From: Rhizobacter sp964253025
GTDB taxonomy: Bacteria > Pseudomonadota > Gammaproteobacteria > Burkholderiales > Burkholderiaceae_C
Assembly (NCBI RefSeq): GCF_964253025.1
Contig: NZ_CAXUQC020000001.1
Span: 310,001 to 374,000 of the forward strand
Reading direction: 5' to 3'
Length of the DNA stretch: 64,000 bases
In this document: one piece after another, positions 8,301 through 16,929 of the stretch
Numbering within the stretch: position 1 is the stretch's first letter
Layout: every line of letters starts with the position of its first letter
Notes under the pieces: generated by a model
Seen by the model: only the letters and a program-made list of their open reading frames with translations
The model's database searches: none
What the model was told of the DNA's origin: nothing
Position numbers and translations under genes: made by a program

Positions 8301-11300
8301 CTGAAGCCGCCGTCCCGCAGGTTGCCGTCGAAGCCACCGAGGTCGATTTCGACTTCGACGAGCCGGCGGTCGAGTCGACTCCCGCGCCGGACGCGCCGGA
8401 CGCTGCACTCGACCTCGATTTCTCCGAGGCCGCACCGGCCGAAGCCGCCGCGCAGGAAGCTCCCGTCGAGGCCGCGGCCCCGGCGGATGACGACCAGGTC
8501 CGCATCGTCGGTCCGCTGCGCATCAGCATCCCGCTCTTCAACATCTACCTCAACGAGGCAGACGAACTTTCACGCAAGCTCACCACCGAAGTGGCCGAGT
8601 GGGCGATGGAACTTCACCGCCCGGTAGGCGAGGTGCCGATCGCCCTGGCCCATTCGCTGGCCGGCAGTTCGGCCACCGTGGGTTTCGCCGACCTGTCGCA
8701 GCTGGCCCGCACGCTCGAGCATGCGCTCATGCGCTCGCAGGCCATCGGCAGCGGCACGCCCGAAGAGGGTCGCTTGTTTGTCGAGGCCGCCGAGGAAATC
8801 CGGCGCCTGCTGCACCAGTTCGCCGCCGGTTTCCTGAAGACGCCGCCGCCCGAACTGCTGGAGCGCCTGGCCGCGCATGAAGTCAGTTCCGCCCGTCGCC
8901 TGGAAGAGGTCAACGCCGCCGTCGATGCCCAGCCGCAACTGGATGATGCGCTGCCCATCGTGGCGCCCGAGCCGGAGCTCTCCATCGAGCCCGCCCCGGC
9001 CGCTGACGTGCCGGTCGAGGACACCCGTCCTGGCGCCCTGTCCGCCGCTGAAGTTGCGCAATACGTCGAGCCGATGGCCGAAGTGGCACCGCTCGCGCAG
9101 CCCGTGGCCGAAGCACCCGCTGCCCAGGCACCCGTCGAGCAGGCGGCCGTGCCGTCCGCTGCGGCCCGCGAATCCGCCTTCGGCGCGCTGCCCGAGCTGA
9201 ACGAACTCGGTCAGGCCGAGTTCAAGGCGTTCGCTCCGCTGCCGACCGCTGCGGCGTCGGCTGCCGCCGCGACGCCGTTCCGCGCCGATCGCACCGATGA
9301 CGACGACGACATCGATGCCGTCGACGCGGTGGACGCCGAGCTGTTCCCGATCTTCGAGGAAGAGGCCGAGGAACTGCTGCCCCAGCTCGCCTCCGCCTTG
9401 CGCGATTGGGCCCGTCAGCCCGAGGTGACGTCGCATGCCGCATCGTGCATGCGCACGCTGCACACCTTCAAGGGTGGCGCCCGCCTGGCCGGCGCCATGC
9501 GCCTGGGCGAAATGGCCCACCGCCTGGAGACCGGCATCGAGCACCTGCTCGCCGCCGAGCACGCCACCACGGCAGACGTCGAGCGGCTGCAGTCGCGCGC
9601 CGATGCCCTGGCCGCCACCTTCGACGCCCTCAAGTCCCGCGACGCCCAGGCCTACGCCGACGCGGCCGACGCGCTCGCCTCGGCACCGGCTGCCGCCGCG
9701 GCTGTGCCGACGCCTGTCGCATCGCCGATGGCCGCCGCCGCGCCGGTGGCGCCCGAGCTCCCGGTGGAACTGCCGCCGTCCTTGCCCGTCATCGCGCCCA
9801 CGGCCGTCGTGCCGCCGGTGCTCACGGCGGTTCCCGAGACGCCGATGGCAGCCGCTGCCGCCGTGCCCGAAGCGCCCGAGCTGGCTCCGGCGTCCAGCGA
9901 GATCGACTGGTCGCGCTTCGCCGATCGCAGCGAAGACACCGACGCCGCGGCTCACCAGCCGGTGGCCGCAGCCAATGCGGCCATCCGCGTGCGCGGGCCG
10001 CTGCTCGAGCGCATGGTGAACCAGGCCGGTGAGGTCAGCATCACGCGTTCGCGGATCGAGGCCGAGGTCGGCAACATCCGCGGTTCGCTGGGCGACCTGA
10101 CGGACAACCTGGAGCGCCTGCGCCAGCAACTGCGCGACATCGAGTTCCAGGCCGAGACGCAGATGATCTCGCGTCAGGAAGCCGCAAAGGCGGCACACGA
10201 GGTGTTCGACCCGCTCGAGTCCGACCGCTTCACGCGCTTCCAGGAACTCACCCGCATGATGGCCGAGTCGGTGAACGACGTGGCCACCGTGCAGCGCACC
10301 TTGCAGCGCACGCTCGAGACCACCGAGGACGAACTCGCCGCCCAGGCCCGGCTCACGCGCGACCTGCAGGACGACCTGCTCCGCACCCGGATGGTCGAGT
10401 TCGAAAGCCAGTCCGACCGCCTCTACCGGGTCGTGCGCCAGGCCGCCAAGGAAACCGGCAAGCAGGTGCGCCTGGACATCATCGGCGGCTCGATCGAAAT
10501 CGACCGCGGCGTGCTCGACCGGATGACCCCGGCCTTCGAACACCTGCTGCGCAACTGCGTGACGCACGGCATCGAAAGCCCGGACGTCCGCACGGCGGCT
10601 GGCAAGGATGCGGCGGGCAACATCGTCGTGGTGCTGCGCCAGGAAGGCAACGAAGTCGGCGTGGAGTTCCGCGACGACGGCGCCGGCCTCAACCTGCAGC
10701 GCATCCGCGACAAGGCCGAGAAGACGGGGCTCATCGCCACAGGCAGCGAGCACACCGATGGTGAACTCGCCAACCTGATCTTCATGCCGGGCTTCTCGAC
10801 CGCCGAAACGGTGACCGAGCTGGCCGGCCGGGGCGTGGGCATGGACGTGGTCCGCTCCGAAGTGAACGCCATGGGCGGCCGCATCGAGACGGCTACCGCG
10901 CCGGGACAGGGCACCAGCTTCACGCTCGTGCTGCCCCTGACCACCGCGGTGACGCAGGTCGTGATGCTGCGTTGTGGCCACAGTGTGGTGGCCGTGCCGG
11001 CCACGCTGATCGAAATCGTGCGCCGCCTGTCGGCCGACGAGATCGAGCAGGCGTACCGCAGCGGCAGCTACACCCTGGCCGATCGTTCCATGCTGTTCTT
11101 CTGGTTCGGTGCACTGCTCCAGCAGGCGCCGCTCAGCCAGGAAACCGGCCGCACCCGTCCGGTCGTGGTGGTGCGAAGCGCCCAGCAGCGCGTCGCCCTG
11201 CACGTCGACGAAGTGCTGGGTACCCAGGAAGTGGTGGTGAAGAACCTCGGGCCGCAGTTGTCGCGCCTGCCGGGTCTGGCCGGCATGACGCTGCTCGCCT

Positions 11301-11827
11301 CGGGCGCCGTCGCGCTGATCTACAACCCGGTGGCTCTGGCCACGCTGTACGGCGACGCCGCACGCGCGGCCACCCAGGCCGCCCGCCTGGCGCCGCACCA
11401 GCAGGACCTGAAGCCGACCCAGGCCGAGACCTCGGGCCAGCAGGCCGCACCGGTCGTGCTGGTGGTGGACGATTCCCTCACCGTGCGCCGCGTGACCCAG
11501 CGCCTGCTGACCCGCGAAGGCTTCCGCGTCATCCTGGCCAAGGACGGCATCGAAGCGCTCGAGCGCCTGGCCGAGGAGCGCCCGCACGTGGTGCTGAGCG
11601 ACATCGAGATGCCGCGCATGGACGGCTTCGACCTGGCGCGCAACATCCGTGGCGACGCCCGCCTGTCCGACCTGCCGATCATCATGATCACGTCACGGAT
11701 CGCCCAGAAGCACCGCGACTACGCCGCCGAACTGGGCGTCGATCATTACCTCGGCAAGCCGTACTCCGAAGAAGACCTGCTGGCCCTGATCGGCCGGTAT
11801 ACGCAAGCGGTGTCGGCTCCGGCCTGA
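5345..11827 (+). CDS. pilL: Hybrid chemotaxis kinase ChpA/PilL with several Hpt domains, CheA core and receiver
   Basis: A 2160-residue cytoplasmic kinase of the Pil-Chp pathway. Clear Hpt domains carry His771 (FHTFKGSS) and His1373 (LHTFKGGA). A third, atypical one has AHSLAGSS at His1103, and a degenerate Hpt-like helix pair lies near residue 60. Long Ala/Pro/Glu-rich linkers (about 690-730, 860-1050, 1150-1320, 1430-1520) separate them. They are followed by a dimerisation region, the HATPase with its N-box NCVTHGIES near 1737, a CheW-like domain and a C-terminal receiver with Asp2086 (LSDIEMPRMDG). It should phosphorylate PilG and PilH. Family members commonly exceed 2000 residues. Confidence 0.93.
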   Translation: MSDHHSETTDDLSALAWVQEELRRSLESAHKALRRFIKDAEAVSGSDVDAVDPAVLRTAHQQIHQGVGALELVGLPAVASVLRASEAAVKRFVLKPQKMTSADVDVIEQTSFALLDYLQRLLAGKQISALALFPRYRDVQTVAGADRVHPADLWTYDWRWREVPGEPGVAPRAADASARTEMEQQMLLLMRGQQTTAASRMSDLCAGLGAGAHDLAAATLWRLAAGFFQSQALGLLNADVFSKRVASRLLAQLRIFERGETEVSERLAQDLLFFCAQSAVSPQGPAAPRVAAVREAYELADFTPVDYEVSRLGRFDPAWIAQAKKRVSSAKDAWSGVAGGEMHRLGGLSEQFSLVGDSLRRLYPSGEVLAEELQQAVVQTQQSGAAPQTPLAMEVATSVLYLESSLEDTDFDHPEQAQRVRRLAQRIANVRGGQTPDPLEAWMEELYRRVSDRQTMGSVVQELRASLAEVEKHIDQFFRKPAEREPLMPVPGQLSSMRGVMSVLGMDQATQALLRMREDVESLINAPADAEGPAHAATFDRLAGNLGALGFLIDMLGAQPQVAKSLFVFDAATGALSPLMGRSASARNATNLAVPKVSPVVEPRVIEQAQALAEAAVSERMPLDALSSDLERLQHEAQAADQPKLLATIEEAQQKIEQAHGLAEVTEAREQLSEALNDFVITAGDAVALDPLPLPTPVAAPVAAPVAKAAPAPVAAAPVEAGGDLADDPEMREIFLEEAREKVGEAHDSLKQLAAAPGDVEQLTAVRRAFHTFKGSSRMVGLKEFGDAAWACEQLYNTWLARQDAATPALLDFSHKALDHLSAWIEAIADMRAGGWRSGPLVQAAEAFGRGEPVREIAQPSVEAASLAPVSLSFEAPAAEAELPVAAPVAPVAEPVEPSPQVVLNAEPVPTGAGFEAPAPAALPELSFDLDLGSFDEAPAASAPSTEASAPVDELALPAAESVEMIELELDESLFADVMPAPAAPAEAAVPQVAVEATEVDFDFDEPAVESTPAPDAPDAALDLDFSEAAPAEAAAQEAPVEAAAPADDDQVRIVGPLRISIPLFNIYLNEADELSRKLTTEVAEWAMELHRPVGEVPIALAHSLAGSSATVGFADLSQLARTLEHALMRSQAIGSGTPEEGRLFVEAAEEIRRLLHQFAAGFLKTPPPELLERLAAHEVSSARRLEEVNAAVDAQPQLDDALPIVAPEPELSIEPAPAADVPVEDTRPGALSAAEVAQYVEPMAEVAPLAQPVAEAPAAQAPVEQAAVPSAAARESAFGALPELNELGQAEFKAFAPLPTAAASAAAATPFRADRTDDDDDIDAVDAVDAELFPIFEEEAEELLPQLASALRDWARQPEVTSHAASCMRTLHTFKGGARLAGAMRLGEMAHRLETGIEHLLAAEHATTADVERLQSRADALAATFDALKSRDAQAYADAADALASAPAAAAAVPTPVASPMAAAAPVAPELPVELPPSLPVIAPTAVVPPVLTAVPETPMAAAAAVPEAPELAPASSEIDWSRFADRSEDTDAAAHQPVAAANAAIRVRGPLLERMVNQAGEVSITRSRIEAEVGNIRGSLGDLTDNLERLRQQLRDIEFQAETQMISRQEAAKAAHEVFDPLESDRFTRFQELTRMMAESVNDVATVQRTLQRTLETTEDELAAQARLTRDLQDDLLRTRMVEFESQSDRLYRVVRQAAKETGKQVRLDIIGGSIEIDRGVLDRMTPAFEHLLRNCVTHGIESPDVRTAAGKDAAGNIVVVLRQEGNEVGVEFRDDGAGLNLQRIRDKAEKTGLIATGSEHTDGELANLIFMPGFSTAETVTELAGRGVGMDVVRSEVNAMGGRIETATAPGQGTSFTLVLPLTTAVTQVVMLRCGHSVVAVPATLIEIVRRLSADEIEQAYRSGSYTLADRSMLFFWFGALLQQAPLSQETGRTRPVVVVRSAQQRVALHVDEVLGTQEVVVKNLGPQLSRLPGLAGMTLLASGAVALIYNPVALATLYGDAARAATQAARLAPHQQDLKPTQAETSGQQAAPVVLVVDDSLTVRRVTQRLLTREGFRVILAKDGIEALERLAEERPHVVLSDIEMPRMDGFDLARNIRGDARLSDLPIIMITSRIAQKHRDYAAELGVDHYLGKPYSEEDLLALIGRYTQAVSAPA

Positions 11828-11852
11828 TTCCGCTCGTCGCAAGGCCGTCACG

Positions 11853-12896
11853 ATGTCCCAACTGGTCGACCACCTCGCCGAACTCACCGGGTTCCGCGAC
11901 CGGGACATCGTCGATGTGACGCTGGTCAGCGCGCTGCATGACCTGCTCAACCCCATCTCCGTCGCCATCTACCGGGTGGTGGGGGAGGGCGGGGACGAGC
12001 GCTGGATCACCCGGGCCCGGCTCGGCGAGAACGACGCCGTCGCCACGGCCGATCCGGCCTGGGCCGACCCCGAGACGCTGCCCCGGCTCGACCAGTACCC
12101 GGCCCGCATGCAAGCCATGGCGGGGGAGACCAGCATCGTCACGATGCCCGGCGCGCTCAGCCGGAGCATCTTTCCGGTGCGAACCGACCGCGAGGTCGTG
12201 GGCGTGATGGAGGTGGAGAGCCGGGTGCCCCTGCGCGACGAAGACGTGCGCATGGTGACCAGCATCCTGCGCATCTATCGCAACTTCCAGGGGCTGCTCG
12301 ACTACAGCGAGCGGGACACCCTCACCGGCCTGCTCAACCGCAAGACCTTCGACGAGAGCTTCCTCAAGGCCACCAGCGCCCCGCCGATGTCCGCCGCGAT
12401 GTCGCAGGCTGCCACGCCGGATGGTCGACGCCATGCGGCATCGTCCCACCGGCATTGGCTCGGCGTGATCGACATCGATCATTTCAAGAGCGTCAACGAC
12501 ACCTACGGCCACCTGATCGGCGACGAGGTGCTGCTGTTGCTGTCGCGGCTGATGCGCAGCAGCTTCCGGTTCCACGACCGCCTCTACCGCTTCGGCGGGG
12601 AGGAGTTCGTCGTGCTGATGCGCTGTGCTTCCGAAGACGATGCGCGCATGGCCCTCGACCGCATGCGCGCCAACACGGTGGCCTACCCGTTTCCGCAGGT
12701 GGGCACCATCACCATCAGCATCGGTTTCACGGAAGTGAAGCCGGGCGACACCCCGAGCGCGGCCTTCGAGCGCGCCGACCGGGCGGTGTACTACGCCAAG
12801 GGCCACGGCCGCAACCAGGTGCAAAGCCACGCCGAACTCGTCGCGCGCGGCGAATTGGTGGACGACTCCAAGACGGGCGACGTCGAGCTCTTCTGA
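11853..12896 (+). CDS. Diguanylate cyclase with N-terminal GAF-like domain
   Basis: The 347-residue protein starts 25 bases after chpA. Residues 1-155 look like a GAF-type sensory domain and the rest is a GGDEF domain. The signature is GGEEF (near residues 248-252), an active variant, and the upstream RFHD followed by five residues fits the RxxD allosteric inhibitory site. There is no signal peptide or membrane helix. It should make cyclic di-GMP from two GTP, with product inhibition. Its position suggests a link to pilus surface sensing, which is inference. Confidence 0.9.
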   Translation: MSQLVDHLAELTGFRDRDIVDVTLVSALHDLLNPISVAIYRVVGEGGDERWITRARLGENDAVATADPAWADPETLPRLDQYPARMQAMAGETSIVTMPGALSRSIFPVRTDREVVGVMEVESRVPLRDEDVRMVTSILRIYRNFQGLLDYSERDTLTGLLNRKTFDESFLKATSAPPMSAAMSQAATPDGRRHAASSHRHWLGVIDIDHFKSVNDTYGHLIGDEVLLLLSRLMRSSFRFHDRLYRFGGEEFVVLMRCASEDDARMALDRMRANTVAYPFPQVGTITISIGFTEVKPGDTPSAAFERADRAVYYAKGHGRNQVQSHAELVARGELVDDSKTGDVELF

Positions 12897-12930
12897 GCTG
12901 CCGGCCGCCCGGCCTCTTGCCCCGGCACCC

Positions 12931-14403
12931 TCAGGCCGCGTCTTCCGGCCCCTTCACCACCGCATAGCGTGCCAGCGTCTTCTGTCGCGCCTCGTCGTGC
13001 TGCACGATGGGTTGCGGATAGGTGCTGCCGAGCTGCACGCCGCCCTCGGCCAGTTCGATCGGTCGCGCCAGCCAGGGGGCATGGATGGCCTTGTCCGACA
13101 GGCCGGCGAGCTCCGGCAGGTAGCGGCGGATGAACTTCCCCTCCGGGTCGAAGCGCTCGCTCTGCGTGACGGGGTTGAAGATGCGGAAGTAGGGTTGGGC
13201 GTCGCAGCCCGTCGAAGCCGCCCACTGCCAGCCGCCGTTGTTGGCGGCCAGGTCGTAGTCGTTGAGCCGCTCGGCGAAGTAGCGTTCGCCCCATCGCCAA
13301 TCGATGCCCAGGTCCTTCACCAGGAAGCTCGCCGTCACCATGCGCAACCGGTTGTGCATGTAGCCCGACTGGTTGAGCTGCGCCATCGCCGCATCGACGA
13401 GCGGGTAGCCGGTGCGCCCATGGCACCAGGCGGCGAACAGCACCTCGGCGTGCTTGCCGTGCTCCCAGCGGATGGCGTCGTACGCGGGCTTGAAGGCGGC
13501 GCCCACCACGTGCGGGTGGTGGAAGAGCACCTGGTGGTAGAAGTCGCGCCAGACGAGCTCCGACAGCCACACCCGGGCCCCCGGGGAGTGGACCTGCACC
13601 TGGTGCCAAGCCTCCCGCGCCAGCCGCCGCACCGACACCGTGCCGAAGCGCAGGTGCATCGACAGGTAGCTCGGTCCCTTCACGGCGGGGAAGTCGCGCG
13701 CTTCGCCGTAGCGGTCCATCCGGGGCAGGAAGTCGGCCAGCAACGCTTCGGCGCCCGCTGCTCCGGCGCCCAGGCGCAGCTCGTGCAGGTTCGTCGGCTC
13801 GAAGCCCGCCTCGGCCAGCGAATGCATGTGGGGCAGCACATCCTCCGGCAGCGGTGCGAGCGCGTCCGCGTAGGAGGCCACCGGATACGGCTTCAGGTAG
13901 AACGGCTCCAGCTTTCTCAGCCAGGCGTTGCGGTACGGGGTGAACACGCTGTAGGGCTTGCCGGTGGCGGTCAGCACCTCGTTGCGCTCGAACACCACAT
14001 GGTCCTTGCTGGTGTGCAGCGCGATGCCGCGCTCGGCCAGCGCGCCGCGCACCTGGTGGTCACGCGCCAGGGCGGCCGGTTCGTCGTCGTGGTTGGCGTA
14101 CACCGCTTGAACGTGCAGTTCGTCGGCCAGCCTCGGGATGGCGGCGGTGGCATGGGCATGGCGCACGATCAGCCGGGCGTCCGGGTGGAGGGCCCGCAGG
14201 TCGGCGTCCAGCGCCTGCAGGCTGTCGACGATGAACTCCACCCGCCGGTCGGCGCGCGGCAGCGGATCGAGGATCTCACGGTCGAGCACGAAGACGCACC
14301 ACACCCGCCGCGCCGCCTTCAGGGCGTGGTACAGCGCGGCGTTGTCCTCGACGCGCAGGTCGCGTCGGAACCAGACAAGTGCCGAAGGGAGAGGCTTTTC
14401 CAT
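12931..14403 (-). CDS. phrB: Deoxyribodipyrimidine photo-lyase (class I cryptochrome/photolyase family)
   Basis: A 490-residue flavoprotein that uses blue light to split pyrimidine dimers. The N-terminal antenna domain starts at MEKPLPSALVWFRRDLRVED. The FAD-binding C-terminal domain has the hallmarks WLSELVWRDFYHQVLFHHP and NNGGWQWAASTGCDAQPYFR. The ATG at 14403 matches the usual photolyase start; the frame stays open upstream but that part is unlike the family. It converges with the diguanylate cyclase gene and is divergent from yqgE, with 33 bases between their starts. Confidence 0.93.
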   Translation of the reverse strand: MEKPLPSALVWFRRDLRVEDNAALYHALKAARRVWCVFVLDREILDPLPRADRRVEFIVDSLQALDADLRALHPDARLIVRHAHATAAIPRLADELHVQAVYANHDDEPAALARDHQVRGALAERGIALHTSKDHVVFERNEVLTATGKPYSVFTPYRNAWLRKLEPFYLKPYPVASYADALAPLPEDVLPHMHSLAEAGFEPTNLHELRLGAGAAGAEALLADFLPRMDRYGEARDFPAVKGPSYLSMHLRFGTVSVRRLAREAWHQVQVHSPGARVWLSELVWRDFYHQVLFHHPHVVGAAFKPAYDAIRWEHGKHAEVLFAAWCHGRTGYPLVDAAMAQLNQSGYMHNRLRMVTASFLVKDLGIDWRWGERYFAERLNDYDLAANNGGWQWAASTGCDAQPYFRIFNPVTQSERFDPEGKFIRRYLPELAGLSDKAIHAPWLARPIELAEGGVQLGSTYPQPIVQHDEARQKTLARYAVVKGPEDAA

Positions 14404-14424
14404 GGGGGCAGTTTGCCTCAGGCA

Positions 14425-14430
14425 TAAAAT
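14425..14430 (+). promoter_or_regulatory. -10-like hexamer six bases before the yqgE start codon
   Basis: TAAAAT at 14425-14430 is followed by six bases and then ATG. A start site at the usual distance from a -10 would fall on or next to the A of the start codon, giving a leaderless or near-leaderless mRNA. No clear -35 or well-spaced Shine-Dalgarno sequence is present. Confidence 0.45.
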
Positions 14431-14436
14431 CCGGGA

Positions 14437-15018
14437 ATGCCCGCCATCAACCTGACCAACCAGTTCCTCATCGCGATGCCCGGGATGGCGGACGAGACCT
14501 TCGCCGGTGCCGTGGTCTACCTGTGCGAGCACACCGAGAAGGGCGCGCTCGGCCTGGTCATCAACAAGCCGATCGACATCAAGCTCAAGAACCTCTTCGA
14601 GAAGGTCGAGCTCACGCTCGACCGGGAAGACCTGGCCGAGTCGCCGGTCTACTACGGCGGGCCGGTGCAGACGGAGCGCGGCTTCGTGCTGCACGAGCGC
14701 CTGGATGGCGAGGACGGCGAGGGGGGGCACTACAACTCCTCGCTCGTCATTCCGGGCGGCCTCGAGATGACCACGAGCAAGGACGTGCTCGAGGCCCTGT
14801 CCAACGGGGCGGGCCCCAAGCGCATCCTGGTGACGCTGGGCTACAGCGGCTGGAGCGCCGGCCAGCTCGAGGAAGAGCTCGGGCGCAACGGCTGGATCAA
14901 CGTCAACGCCGAGCCCGGCATCATCTTCGACACCCCGGTCGAGCAGCGCTACGACAAGGCGCTGTCGCTGCTGGGTATCGACCCGCGCATGCTCAGCCAG
15001 GAAGCCGGGCACGCATGA
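14437..15018 (+). CDS. yqgE: YqgE/AlgH family protein (UPF0301)
   Basis: A 193-residue soluble protein of the YqgE/AlgH family. Family-typical segments are NQFLIAMPGMADETFAGAVVYLCEH at the N-terminus and KRILVTLGYSGWSAGQLEEEL in the second half. The biochemical function is not established; AlgH was named for an effect on alginate genes in Pseudomonas. The gene heads an operon with ruvX, pyrR, pyrB and the pyrC-like gene, an order also found in pseudomonads. The ATG sits only six bases after a -10-like hexamer. Confidence 0.93.
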   Translation: MPAINLTNQFLIAMPGMADETFAGAVVYLCEHTEKGALGLVINKPIDIKLKNLFEKVELTLDREDLAESPVYYGGPVQTERGFVLHERLDGEDGEGGHYNSSLVIPGGLEMTTSKDVLEALSNGAGPKRILVTLGYSGWSAGQLEEELGRNGWINVNAEPGIIFDTPVEQRYDKALSLLGIDPRMLSQEAGHA

Positions 15019-15043
15019 AGGCCATGAGCCCGGGTTGCCGCGC

Positions 15044-15454
15044 ATGACCCCGTCCGGAGCGGCCGCTTCGGCGGCGCGCGACTTCCTCGCGTTCGACTAC
15101 GGCACCCAGCGCGTCGGCGTGGCCAGCGGCAACACCCTGACCCGCAGCGCCACGCCGTTGCGCACCATCGCAGCCGTTGGGGACGCGCGCTTCGAGGCCA
15201 TCGCCCGCTTGATCGCCGAGTGGCGGCCGACGGCGCTGGTGATCGGCGTGCCGCTGCATCCCGATGGCGCGCCGCACGAGAACACCGTCCGCGCCCGCCG
15301 CTTCGGACGCCAGCTGCACGGCCGCTTCGGGTTGCCGGTGCACGAGGTCGACGAACGCTACACCACCACCGAGGCGCATGCCGCCGGGGCGGCCGACGTG
15401 GACGCCGCATCGGCCGCCATCATTCTCGAGCAATTCCTGAGAGACACCCCATGA
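15044..15454 (+). CDS. ruvX: Holliday junction resolvase-like YqgF/RuvX
   Basis: About 136 residues with the RNase H-like fold of the YqgF family. Characteristic pieces are LAFDYGTQRVGVASG, VIGVPLHPDG and VDERYTTTEAHA, carrying the family's conserved acidic residues. YqgF has been linked to 16S rRNA 5'-end maturation and anti-termination, and structurally to Holliday junction resolvases. The ATG at 15044 is chosen; a TTG nine bases upstream is the alternative. Its stop overlaps the pyrR start by four bases (ATGA). Confidence 0.9.
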   Translation: MTPSGAAASAARDFLAFDYGTQRVGVASGNTLTRSATPLRTIAAVGDARFEAIARLIAEWRPTALVIGVPLHPDGAPHENTVRARRFGRQLHGRFGLPVHEVDERYTTTEAHAAGAADVDAASAAIILEQFLRDTP

Positions 15455-15951
15455 CCGTCAACCAGCTCGATGCCGAAGCCCTCTACACCGACCTCCTCGC
15501 AGGCGTGAAGCCGCTGGTGCAGCCTGGCACCGCCCTCGTAGGCGTGTGGTCCGGTGGCGCCTGGCTGGCCGAACGGCTGCAGCGCGACCTCGGCCTCGAC
15601 GGCGAGCACGGTGTCATCTCCAGCGCGCTGCACCGCGACGACTTCTCGCGCCGCGGCATGAGCAGCGCCGAGCCCACGCGCCTGCCCTTCGAGGTCGATG
15701 GTCGGCACATCCTGCTCATCGACGACGTGCTCTACACCGGCCGCACCACGCGCGCCGTCATCAACGAACTGTTCGACTTCGGCCGCCCGGCCAGCGTCAC
15801 GCTCGCGGTGCTGGTCGACCGCGGCGGCCGCGAGCTGCCAATCGAGGCCGCCTTCTGTGCCACCCGCATCGCGCTCGGCGCGGGCGCCCGCCTGCGCCTG
15901 GCCCGCGACGACGCCGGCCGGTTCAGCTTCGACATCAAGGAAAGCGACTGA
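15451..15951 (+). CDS. pyrR: PyrR: bifunctional pyr regulator / uracil phosphoribosyltransferase
   Basis: A 166-residue type I phosphoribosyltransferase. The PRPP-binding loop reads LLIDDVLYTGRTTRAVINEL, and SSALHRDDFSRRG corresponds to the family's RNA/UMP-contact region. In Gram-positives PyrR binds pyr mRNA to trigger attenuation. Here no attenuator-like leader lies before pyrB, because pyrR and pyrB are two bases apart. It may therefore act mainly as a UPRTase or regulate elsewhere. The ATG overlaps the ruvX stop by four bases. Confidence 0.92.
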   Translation: MTVNQLDAEALYTDLLAGVKPLVQPGTALVGVWSGGAWLAERLQRDLGLDGEHGVISSALHRDDFSRRGMSSAEPTRLPFEVDGRHILLIDDVLYTGRTTRAVINELFDFGRPASVTLAVLVDRGGRELPIEAAFCATRIALGAGARLRLARDDAGRFSFDIKESD

Positions 15952-15953
15952 CG

Positions 15954-16916
15954 ATGTTGCAACGACGCAACCCCCAACTGAACCAGCATGGCGAGCTGGT
16001 GCACCTGCTGTCGATCGAGGGCCTGCCGCGCGACGTGATCCACCACATCCTGGACACGGCCGGCACCTTCCTGAGCGTCAACGACCGCGAGGTCAAGAAG
16101 GTGCCGCTGCTGCGCGGCAAGAGCGTGTTCAACCTGTTCTTCGAGAACAGCACCCGCACGCGCACCACCTTCGAGATCGCTGCCAAGCGCCTGAGCGCGG
16201 ACGTGCTCAACCTCGACATCGCCCGCTCCTCGGCCGCCAAGGGCGAGAGCCTGCTCGACACCATCGCCAACCTGAGTGCGATGCACGCCGACATGTTCGT
16301 GGTGCGGCACGGCGAGAGCGGGGCGCCGTACCTCATCGCCAAGCACTGCGCGCCCCACGTGCACGTCGTCAACGCCGGTGACGGGCGCCATGCGCACCCG
16401 ACGCAGGGCCTGCTCGACATGTACACCATCCGGCACTACAAGCACGACTTCAGCCAGCTCACCGTGGCCATCGTCGGCGACATCGTGCACTCGCGGGTGG
16501 CCCGCTCCGACATCCACGCCCTCACGACGCTCGGCGTGCCCGAGATCCGCGCCGTCGGCCCGAAGACCCTGGTGCCCGGCGACCTGCGGGAAATGGGCGT
16601 TCGCGTGTGCCACGACATGAGCGAGGGCATCCGCGGGGCGGACGTGATCATCATGCTGCGGCTGCAGAACGAGCGCATGAGCGGCGCCATGCTGCCGAGC
16701 GCGGGCGAGTTCTTCAAGAACTACGGCCTCACCCCGGAGAAGCTCGCACTCGCCAAGCCCGATGCCATCGTGATGCACCCCGGCCCGATCAACCGCGGCG
16801 TCGAGATCGACTCCGCCGTCGCCGACGGCGGCCAGAGCGTGATCCTGCCCCAGGTCACCTTCGGCATCGCGGTGCGCATGGCCGTGATGTCCACGATTGC
16901 CGGCAACAACGCCTGA
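15954..16916 (+). CDS. pyrB: Aspartate carbamoyltransferase catalytic subunit
   Basis: The 320-residue protein makes carbamoyl-aspartate, the first committed step of pyrimidine synthesis. The carbamoyl-phosphate loop FFENSTRTRTTFE, the HPTQGLLD motif and HPGPINRGVEID near the end are all intact. Its length matches the Pseudomonas-type enzyme, which lacks a separate PyrI and assembles with a PyrC-like partner. That partner starts 13 bases downstream and has lost catalytic residues, consistent with the same dodecameric arrangement. No pyrI is present. Confidence 0.96.
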   Translation: MLQRRNPQLNQHGELVHLLSIEGLPRDVIHHILDTAGTFLSVNDREVKKVPLLRGKSVFNLFFENSTRTRTTFEIAAKRLSADVLNLDIARSSAAKGESLLDTIANLSAMHADMFVVRHGESGAPYLIAKHCAPHVHVVNAGDGRHAHPTQGLLDMYTIRHYKHDFSQLTVAIVGDIVHSRVARSDIHALTTLGVPEIRAVGPKTLVPGDLREMGVRVCHDMSEGIRGADVIIMLRLQNERMSGAMLPSAGEFFKNYGLTPEKLALAKPDAIVMHPGPINRGVEIDSAVADGGQSVILPQVTFGIAVRMAVMSTIAGNNA

Positions 16917-16929
16917 CGGAACCCTGCCC

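Noticed and set aside
8000..9900. Repeated Ala/Pro/Glu-coding stretches inside chpA that look like DNA repeats
   Set aside because: They are degenerate low-complexity linkers between domains without a fixed repeat unit, usual for ChpA proteins.
8570..11587. A 1005-codon minus-strand open frame opposite chpA
   Set aside because: Same reason: low-complexity translation opposite the CheA core, which is unmistakably coding on the plus strand.
15900..15953. Possible PyrR-type attenuator before pyrB
   Set aside because: pyrR and pyrB are only two bases apart, leaving no room for an antiterminator/terminator leader.
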